Shown here one piece after another: positions 58,390 to 64,000 of a stretch of 64,000 nucleotides of DNA (its first letter is position 1; each line of letters opens with the position of its first letter). The DNA comes from Pseudomonas sp. DTU12.3 (GTDB lineage: Bacteria > Pseudomonadota > Gammaproteobacteria > Pseudomonadales > Pseudomonadaceae), in NCBI RefSeq assembly GCF_004124275.1, contig NZ_CP027218.1, forward strand, positions 5,589,001 through 5,653,000, in the 5' to 3' direction. Both the position numbers and the translations under genes were made by a program. The notes beneath the pieces were generated by a model, which did no database searches, was not told the DNA's origin, and saw nothing but the letters and a program-made list of their open reading frames with translations.

Positions 58390-60996
58390 ATGCACGAACA
58401 ATATCAGCCCCGTGAAATTGAAGCCGCCGCCCAGTCGTTCTGGGACGAGCAAAAGTCCTTTGAAGTCAGTGAACAGCCAGGCAAGGAAACTTTCTACTGC
58501 CTGTCGATGTTCCCTTACCCCAGCGGCAAGCTACACATGGGGCACGTGCGCAACTACACCATCGGCGACGTGATCTCCCGCTATCAGCGCATGCAAGGCA
58601 AGAACGTTCTGCAACCGATGGGTTGGGACGCCTTCGGCATGCCGGCAGAAAACGCCGCGATGAAGAACAACGTAGCGCCCGCCAAGTGGACCTACGAAAA
58701 CATCGCTTACATGAAGTCGCAACTGCGCAGCCTTGGTCTCGCGGTCGACTGGTCGCGCGAAGTGACCACCTGCAAGCCGGATTACTACCGCTGGGAACAA
58801 TGGCTGTTCACTCGCCTGTTCGAAAAAGGTGTGATCTACCGTAAAAACGGCACCGTGAACTGGGACCCGGTCGACCAGACCGTTCTGGCCAACGAACAGG
58901 TGATCGACGGTCGCGGCTGGCGTTCCGGCGCGCTGATCGAAAAGCGCGAAATCCCGATGTACTACTTCAAGATCACCGCCTATGCGGATGAGCTGCTGGA
59001 GAGCCTCGACGAATTGACTGGCTGGCCGGAACAGGTCAAGACCATGCAGCGCAACTGGATCGGCAAATCCCGCGGCATGGAAGTGCAGTTCCCGTACAAC
59101 GTCGACTCGATCGGCGAAGCCGGCACTCTCAAAGTCTTCACTACCCGTCCGGACACCCTGATGGGCGCGACCTATGTCGCCGTCGCTGCCGAGCACCCGC
59201 TGGCCACTCTGGCGGCGAAAAACAACGCCGAGCTGCAAGCGTTCATCGCTGAATGCAAGGGCGGCAGCGTTGCCGAAGCCGACGTCGCCACGCAAGAGAA
59301 AAAAGGCCTGCCGACCGGCCTGTTCGTCGAGCATCCGCTGACAGGTGAAAAGCTGCCGGTGTGGGTCGCCAACTATGTACTGATGCACTACGGCGACGGC
59401 GCTGTAATGGCGGTACCGGCGCACGACGAGCGCGATTTCGAATTCGCCCACAAGTACAGCCTGCCGGTGAAATCGGTGGTGCGTACCAGCTCTGGCGAGA
59501 CCAATCCGGCCCCGTGGCAAGATGCCTACGGCGAGCACGGCACCCTGATCAACTCCGGCGAATTCGACGGTCTGGACTTTGCTGGCGCGTTCGACGCCAT
59601 GGAAGTGGCTCTGATCAAGAAAGAACTCGGCGCCTCGCGCACTCAGTTCCGCCTGCGCGACTGGGGTATCAGCCGCCAGCGTTACTGGGGCTGCCCGATC
59701 CCGATCATCCACTGCGACACTTGCGGTGACGTGCCGGTGCCGGAAGACCAACTGCCTGTGGTCCTGCCGGAAGACGTGGTGCCGGACGGCGCCGGTTCGC
59801 CGCTGGCGCGCATGCCTGAGTTTTACGAGTGCACCTGCCCGAAATGCGGCCAGCCTGCCAAGCGTGAAACCGACACCATGGACACCTTCGTCGAGTCGTC
59901 GTGGTACTACGCCCGTTACGCCTCGCCGCACTTTGAAGGTGGCCTGGTGGAAAAATCCGCAGCCGATCACTGGCTGCCGGTCGACCAGTACATCGGCGGT
60001 ATCGAACACGCGATTCTGCACCTGCTCTACGCGCGCTTCTTCCACAAGCTGATGCGTGACGAAGGTCTGGTCAGCTCCAACGAGCCGTTCAAGAACCTGC
60101 TGACCCAAGGCATGGTGATCGCCGAAACCTACTATCGTCGCGAAGCCAACGGTGCCTACACCTGGTTCAACCCGGCGGACGTGGAACTCGAGCGTGACAG
60201 CAAAGCCAAGGTCATCAGCGCCAAGCTGAAATCCGACGGTCTGCCGGTGGAAATCGGCGGCACCGAGAAGATGGCCAAGTCGAAGAACAACGGCGTCGAC
60301 CCACAGTCGATGATCGATCAGTTCGGCGCCGATACTTGCCGCCTGTTCATGATGTTCGCTTCGCCGCCCGACATGAGCGCGGAATGGTCCGACTCCGGCG
60401 TCGAAGGTTCGCACCGTTTCCTCAAGCGCGTCTGGCGTCTGGCGCAAGCCCACGTGACCCTGGGCTTGCCAGGCGAACTGGATGTCGCCGGCCTGAACGA
60501 CGAGCAGAAAGCCGTACGCCGTTCGATCCACCTGGCCATCAAGCAGGCCAGCCACGACGTCGGCCAGAACCACAAATTCAACACCGCCATCGCCCAGGTG
60601 ATGACGCTGATGAACGTGCTGGAAAAAGCCGCGCAAGGCACCGAACAGGATCGCGCGCTGCTGCAGGAAGGCCTGGAAGCGGTAACGCTGCTGCTGGCAC
60701 CGATCACTCCGCACATCAGCCACGAACTGTGGAATCAATTGGGTCATGCTGAACCGGTGATCGACGCAGGTTGGCCGGCGGTGGACGAAAGTGCATTGGT
60801 ACAGGACAGCCTGACCCTGGTTATCCAGGTCAACGGCAAGTTGCGTGGCCAGATCGAAATGCCGGCCAGCGCCACCCGCGAAGAAGTCGAAGCCGCCGCG
60901 CGCACCAACGAAAACGTGCTGCGTTTCGTCGACGGACTGACCATTCGCAAGGTGATCGTGGTTCCGGGCAAACTGGTCAACATCGTCGCCAGCTAA
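58390..60996 (+). CDS. leuS: leucyl-tRNA synthetase
   Basis: Charges tRNA-Leu. 868 residues from the ATG at 58390 (MHEQYQPREIEAAAQ). HIGH motif in YPSGKLHMGHVRNYT; the editing domain (about 225-415) with TRPDTLMGATYVAVA; the second catalytic motif is KMAKSKNNGVDPQ, that is KMAKS instead of KMSKS. WTRPDT-type threonine and the anticodon-binding C-terminal part are all present. Upstream TATGCT (58286-58291) could be a -10. Confidence 0.96.
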   Translation: MHEQYQPREIEAAAQSFWDEQKSFEVSEQPGKETFYCLSMFPYPSGKLHMGHVRNYTIGDVISRYQRMQGKNVLQPMGWDAFGMPAENAAMKNNVAPAKWTYENIAYMKSQLRSLGLAVDWSREVTTCKPDYYRWEQWLFTRLFEKGVIYRKNGTVNWDPVDQTVLANEQVIDGRGWRSGALIEKREIPMYYFKITAYADELLESLDELTGWPEQVKTMQRNWIGKSRGMEVQFPYNVDSIGEAGTLKVFTTRPDTLMGATYVAVAAEHPLATLAAKNNAELQAFIAECKGGSVAEADVATQEKKGLPTGLFVEHPLTGEKLPVWVANYVLMHYGDGAVMAVPAHDERDFEFAHKYSLPVKSVVRTSSGETNPAPWQDAYGEHGTLINSGEFDGLDFAGAFDAMEVALIKKELGASRTQFRLRDWGISRQRYWGCPIPIIHCDTCGDVPVPEDQLPVVLPEDVVPDGAGSPLARMPEFYECTCPKCGQPAKRETDTMDTFVESSWYYARYASPHFEGGLVEKSAADHWLPVDQYIGGIEHAILHLLYARFFHKLMRDEGLVSSNEPFKNLLTQGMVIAETYYRREANGAYTWFNPADVELERDSKAKVISAKLKSDGLPVEIGGTEKMAKSKNNGVDPQSMIDQFGADTCRLFMMFASPPDMSAEWSDSGVEGSHRFLKRVWRLAQAHVTLGLPGELDVAGLNDEQKAVRRSIHLAIKQASHDVGQNHKFNTAIAQVMTLMNVLEKAAQGTEQDRALLQEGLEAVTLLLAPITPHISHELWNQLGHAEPVIDAGWPAVDESALVQDSLTLVIQVNGKLRGQIEMPASATREEVEAAARTNENVLRFVDGLTIRKVIVVPGKLVNIVAS

Positions 60997-61006
60997 ATTG
61001 GATTGG

Positions 61007-61059
61007 GCGTCAGGTCCGCCTGACGCACTGTAAAACCTTTCGGGCCGCAAGGTCGGCCC
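61007..61059 (+). other. two hairpins between leuS and lptE
   Basis: GCGTCAGG and CCTGACGC (61007-61026, loop TCCG) form a perfect 8 bp stem, and GGGCCG with CGGCCC (61042-61059) a 6 bp stem. No T run follows either, so they are RNA processing or stability elements rather than clear terminators. Confidence 0.45.
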
Positions 61060-61084
61060 ACATGGTTTCAAGGGGAGCAACACA

Positions 61085-61690
61085 ATGATCAAACGCAATC
61101 TGCTGGTGATGGGCCTCGCTGTTCTGCTGAGCGCCTGCGGTTTCCAGCTGCGTGGCACTGGCACCACCGAACTGACGATCAAGGAGCTCGACCTGAGCGC
61201 CCGCAACGCCTACGGCGAGACCGTCACCGAGCTGCGTCAGGTGCTCGAGTCCAGCGGCGTCAAGGTTTACAGCGGTGCACCTTACAAGCTGTATCTGGCT
61301 GACGAGCAGGAAAGCCAGCGCATTCTCAGCTACGCCGGTGCCGGCCGTACTGGCGAATATCAGGTCAATACCGTCCTGAACTACGACATCATTGGCGAAC
61401 ACAACCTGAACCTGCTGAGCAGCAAGCTCGAAGTGCAGAAGGTGTTCATCCACGACGGCAACAACCTGGTCGGCTCCGATCAGGAAGCCAACGACGCCCG
61501 TCGTGAAACCCGCCGCGAGCTGGTTCAACGCATGATGCTGCGCCTGCAACAGCTGACTCCGGCGCAACTGGAGCAACTGCAGCAAGCGGCCAACGACCGC
61601 GCCAAGGCTGAAGCCGACGCGCTGCAAGCGGCACAGAAGGCTGAAGCGGAAACCCCGCGCCAGTCGCCGCTCGAAATACCCAAGCAGTAA
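61085..61690 (+). CDS. lptE: LPS-assembly lipoprotein LptE
   Basis: Outer-membrane lipoprotein that plugs LptD and helps place lipopolysaccharide. 201 residues; lipobox LLSAC (Cys18 in LAVLLSACGFQLRGTG), the conserved GFQLRG right after the Cys, and an Ala/Gln-rich C-terminal coiled tail. AGGGGAG before the ATG. Fixed neighbour of leuS and holA. Confidence 0.95.
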   Translation: MIKRNLLVMGLAVLLSACGFQLRGTGTTELTIKELDLSARNAYGETVTELRQVLESSGVKVYSGAPYKLYLADEQESQRILSYAGAGRTGEYQVNTVLNYDIIGEHNLNLLSSKLEVQKVFIHDGNNLVGSDQEANDARRETRRELVQRMMLRLQQLTPAQLEQLQQAANDRAKAEADALQAAQKAEAETPRQSPLEIPKQ

Positions 61691-61697
61691 GACGTTC

Positions 61698-61715
61698 GGG
61701 GCGCTCAGGCGCCCC
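61698..61715 (+). other. GC-rich hairpin between lptE and holA
   Basis: GGGGCGC-TCAG-GCGCCCC, a perfect 7 bp stem, 8 bases after the lptE stop and 14 before the holA start. Followed by only a weak T-rich stretch (TATTTCTTATG), so it may attenuate transcription or shape holA translation. Confidence 0.45.
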
Positions 61716-61729
61716 GTTCGGTATTTCTT

Positions 61730-62767
61730 ATGAAGCTCGCTCCCGCCCAACTCGGTAAACACCTGCAAGGCGCCCTCACGCCGGTCTACATTATCAGCGG
61801 CGATGACCCGCTGTTGTGCCAGGAAGCTGCCGACGCCATCCGCAGTGCTGCTCGCCAGCAAGGTTTCGACGAACGCCAGGTCTTTGCTGCCGACGCCAAT
61901 TTCGATTGGGGCACGTTGTTGCAAGCCGGCGCGAGCATGTCGTTGTTCGCGGAAAAACGCCTGCTGGAACTGCGCCTGCCTTCGGGCAAACCCGGTGACA
62001 AAGGCGCCGCCGCCTTCATCGAATATTGCTCACGCCCTGCCGAAGACACGGTGCTGCTGATCAGCCTGCCCAAGCTCGATGGCAGCGCGCAGAAAACCAA
62101 GTGGGGCAAGGCACTGGTTGAAGGTCAGCAGACCCAGTTCATCCAGATCTGGCCGGTGGACGCCAATCAGTTGCCGAGCTGGATTCGGCAGCGCCTGTCG
62201 CAGGCCGGTTTGTCGGCCAGCCAGGACGCGGTCGAATTGATTGCTGCACGCGTCGAGGGCAATTTGCTCGCGGCCGCGCAGGAAATCGAAAAGCTCAAGT
62301 TGATGGCCGAAGGTGGCCAGATCACGGTCGAAACCGTGCAGGCCGCCGTCGCGGACAGCGCGCGCTTCGATGTGTTTGGCTTGACCGATGCGGTGCTCAA
62401 CGGCGAGCCGGCTCACGCATTGCGCATGCTGGAAGGCTTGCGCGGTGAAGGCGTCGAGCCACCGGTGATTCTCTGGGCACTGGCGCGGGAGTTGCGCCTG
62501 CTGGCCAATATCTCGTTGCAGTACAGCCAGGGCACGCCGCTGGACAAGTGTTTCAGCCAGGCGAAACCGCCCGTCTGGGACAAGCGCAAACCGCTGATGA
62601 GCAAAGCCTTGCAACGCTATACGGCGCAACGCTGGGCGCAGCTGTTGCTCGAAGCTCAGCGCATCGATGCGCAGATCAAAGGCCAGGCTGCCGGCTCGCC
62701 GTGGATGAGCCTGAGTCGCTTGGCGTTGTTGATGGCTGGCCAGCGACTTTCACTGCCTGCCGAATAA
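61730..62767 (+). CDS. holA: DNA polymerase III delta subunit
   Basis: Clamp-loader subunit that opens the beta clamp. 345 residues: N-terminal AAA-like domain (PVYIISGDDPLLCQEAADAI; ELRLPSGKPGDKGA), middle helical and C-terminal collar domains (GLSASQDAVELIAARVEGNL, DVFGLTDAVLNGEPAHALRM). It lies 39 bases after lptE and is the usual third gene after leuS-lptE. Confidence 0.95.
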   Translation: MKLAPAQLGKHLQGALTPVYIISGDDPLLCQEAADAIRSAARQQGFDERQVFAADANFDWGTLLQAGASMSLFAEKRLLELRLPSGKPGDKGAAAFIEYCSRPAEDTVLLISLPKLDGSAQKTKWGKALVEGQQTQFIQIWPVDANQLPSWIRQRLSQAGLSASQDAVELIAARVEGNLLAAAQEIEKLKLMAEGGQITVETVQAAVADSARFDVFGLTDAVLNGEPAHALRMLEGLRGEGVEPPVILWALARELRLLANISLQYSQGTPLDKCFSQAKPPVWDKRKPLMSKALQRYTAQRWAQLLLEAQRIDAQIKGQAAGSPWMSLSRLALLMAGQRLSLPAE

Positions 62768-62842
62768 GATCAAAAGATCGCAGCGTGCCGCAGCTCCTAG
62801 ATAGATCGGTGTAGGAGCTGCGGCACGCTGCGATCTTTTGAC
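62768..62842. repeat. REPIN, family A
   Basis: GATCAAAAGATCGCAGCGTG at 62768 and complement ending CGATCTTTTGA at 62842; the core carries GTGCCGC instead of CTGCGGC, as in the copy at 8687. It starts right at the holA stop. Confidence 0.87.
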
Positions 62843-62902
62843 TTTTGTTTAGCATGAGCAGATTATTTGCCGCGCAAAACCCACTCACACGAGAGAACCC
62901 TC

Positions 62903-63067
62903 ATGAGCAAAAAGCCATCGAAACATGGCCCCAACAAGGCCAAATCCATCATCGCCCAACCGCTGTTCCGCAGCCGCCAGGAACAACCGAACAAGGGCAA
63001 AGGCAGCTACCGCCGCGAAGCCTTCCAGTCTAAAAGCCGGGAGGCTTCTTACTTTCTGGCTGCCTGA
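62903..63067 (+). CDS. arfA: alternative ribosome-rescue factor ArfA
   Basis: A 54-residue basic protein with the ArfA core AQPLFRSRQEQPNKGKGSYRRE. ArfA brings RF2 to ribosomes stalled on non-stop mRNA as backup to trans-translation. Start ATG at 62903. A hairpin lies inside the reading frame near its 3' end (63032-63050), as in other bacteria where arfA mRNA is truncated so that the protein is made only when tmRNA fails. The full ORF ends ASYFLAA. Confidence 0.85.
   Translation: MSKKPSKHGPNKAKSIIAQPLFRSRQEQPNKGKGSYRREAFQSKSREASYFLAA
63017..63056 (+). terminator. hairpin(s) inside the arfA reading frame
   Basis: AAGCC (63034-63038) and GGCTT (63043-63047) form a tight stem with loop GGGA, followed by CTTACTTTCT. 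An alternative longer pairing joins GAAGCCT (63017-63023) with AGGCTTC (63042-63048). Either would allow termination or RNase III cutting before the stop codon at 63065. Confidence 0.5.
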
Positions 63068-63128
63068 AGCGCAGTACCCCCCGGTCATGTTAAGGTCTGC
63101 ATCTGATTCGTTTCCCCTGGAACTGTGC

Positions 63129-64000
63129 ATGCCCCTAAGTCTTTCCCGTCGTTGGCCTGTTCGCCATTCGATCGCTGCAGCAAGCTTCGTTCTGCTTGTC
63201 GCCTGTGCGGAAAAACCCACCGCCGCCGACGCGCAACCTCTTCAAGCCGCTCCAGTCGCCACGGCCCCAGCGATCATTGCGCCGGTAGTGCCGTCCGCCG
63301 ACCCTCTCGATCTTCAGCCGACCCAGACCTTTGCCGAGTGGCAGGCAGGTTTCCGCAAGGACGCACTGGCCGCCGGGATTCGTCCTGAGCTGTTTGATCG
63401 CGCCTTCGCCAATGTCAGTTTCGACGCCAGCGTGATTCGCGCCGACCGCAGCCAGCCAGAATTTTCTCGCCCGGTGTGGGAATACCTCGACGGCGCGCTG
63501 TCGCCACTGCGCGTGCGTAAAGGCCAGGCCTTGATCGACCAGTACGCCGATATTCTGCAAAGCATCGAGCAGCGTTATGGCGTCGACCGTCAGGCGCTCG
63601 TTTCGGTATGGGGCATGGAAAGCAATTTCGGCCAGTTCCAGGGCAGTAAATCGGTGATCAACTCGCTGGCCACCCTGGCCTACGAAGGTCGCCGTCCGGG
63701 CTTTGCCCATGCGCAATTGATCGCAGCCCTGCAGATCCTGCAACAGGGTGATATCACACCGGAGAAGATGCTCGGCTCCTGGGCCGGCGCGATGGGCCAG
63801 ACGCAATTCATTCCGACCACCTACAACACCCACGCCGTGGACTTCGACGGTGACGGTCGCCGCGACATCTGGGGCAGCCCGGCCGACGCGCTGGCGTCCA
63901 CTGCGCATTACTTGCAGAGCTCCGGCTGGCAACGCGGTCAGCCTTGGGGCTTCGAAGTGCAACTGCCGAGCAGTTTCAACTACACGCTGGCTGACGGTGC
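63129..64000 (+). CDS. lytic murein transglycosylase (MltB/SLT_2 type), 3' end beyond window
   Basis: Cleaves peptidoglycan with formation of anhydromuramyl ends. About 290 residues visible. The start at 63129 gives a lipoprotein signal (lipobox LLVAC, Cys26), an Ala/Pro linker, then FAEWQAGFRKDALAAGI, VSVWGMESNFGQFQG (catalytic Glu), SWAGAMGQTQFIPTTYNTHA and DGRRDIWGSPADALASTAHYL. The frame is open at the window edge. A C-terminal peptidoglycan-binding domain may follow. Confidence 0.9.
   Translation, partial: MPLSLSRRWPVRHSIAAASFVLLVACAEKPTAADAQPLQAAPVATAPAIIAPVVPSADPLDLQPTQTFAEWQAGFRKDALAAGIRPELFDRAFANVSFDASVIRADRSQPEFSRPVWEYLDGALSPLRVRKGQALIDQYADILQSIEQRYGVDRQALVSVWGMESNFGQFQGSKSVINSLATLAYEGRRPGFAHAQLIAALQILQQGDITPEKMLGSWAGAMGQTQFIPTTYNTHAVDFDGDGRRDIWGSPADALASTAHYLQSSGWQRGQPWGFEVQLPSSFNYTLADG

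Noticed and set aside
58531..61206. Very long minus-strand open frame (891 codons) opposite leuS and lptE
   Set aside because: It spans two well-identified genes on the other strand and has the typical antisense composition; no domain seen.

Overview
The window is chromosomal DNA from a Pseudomonas, most likely of the P. fluorescens group. The signs are high GC with GC-rich third codon positions, dense REP/REPIN palindromes of several families between genes, and a right half (about 33.8 to 64 kb) whose gene order matches, as I recall it, the P. aeruginosa PAO1 stretch around PA3961-PA3990 (hrpB, fieF, Lrp regulator, rluE, amn, aidB, ladS, thiD, thiE, hemL, miaB, phoH-like, ybeY, corC, lnt, leuS, lptE, holA). 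I see no rRNA, tRNA, CRISPR array, prophage or intact transposase.

Left part (0-12.5 kb), mostly accessory metabolism. A purine permease is translationally coupled to trmA. Then comes a quinate/shikimate-to-protocatechuate island: aroQ and an aroE-like dehydrogenase on the + strand, a TetR regulator and the two-domain dehydroshikimate dehydratase quiC on the - strand, and a divergent MFS carrier. A 20-base element (16 of 20 identical) lies in the same orientation upstream of aroQ and of quiC and is a candidate TetR operator. Next is an eroded IclR locus: an EamA carrier, an in-frame chimera of an oxidoreductase N-terminus and a TIM-barrel C-terminus, the IclR gene, the C-terminal remnant of a flavoprotein, and an intact aldo/keto reductase.

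Middle (12.5-33.8 kb). Two tandem paralogous YpfJ-type zinc metallopeptidases are followed immediately by a secreted alpha/beta hydrolase. Then come a HAD phosphatase, tesB, a GNAT acetyltransferase, a histone-deacetylase-fold amidohydrolase, a flavoprotein, and a five-unit tandem array of a 176-179 bp repeat between convergent genes. The rest of the middle holds rhlE, an EamA carrier, an exonuclease next to a NYN protein, small envelope and unknown proteins, and a NitT/TauT-type ABC importer with an aldehyde dehydrogenase and a LysR regulator.

Right part (33.8-64 kb), core genome. hrpB has a 258 bp MITE-like element (perfect 25 bp terminal inverted repeats) ending at its ribosome binding site. 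Downstream are fieF, a low-complexity DUF6515 protein, a short minus-strand transcript with a strong terminator next to an Lrp regulator, rluE, amn, aidB, the sensor ladS, thiamine and tetrapyrrole genes, tRNA and ribosome maturation genes (miaB, phoH-like, ybeY), corC, lnt, leuS, lptE, holA, arfA (with a hairpin inside the ORF) and the start of a lytic transglycosylase that runs off the window.

Most interesting for follow-up: the tandem array, the MITE at hrpB, the shared quinate operator, the in-frame chimeric gene remnant, the duplicated metallopeptidases, and arfA with its internal hairpin.
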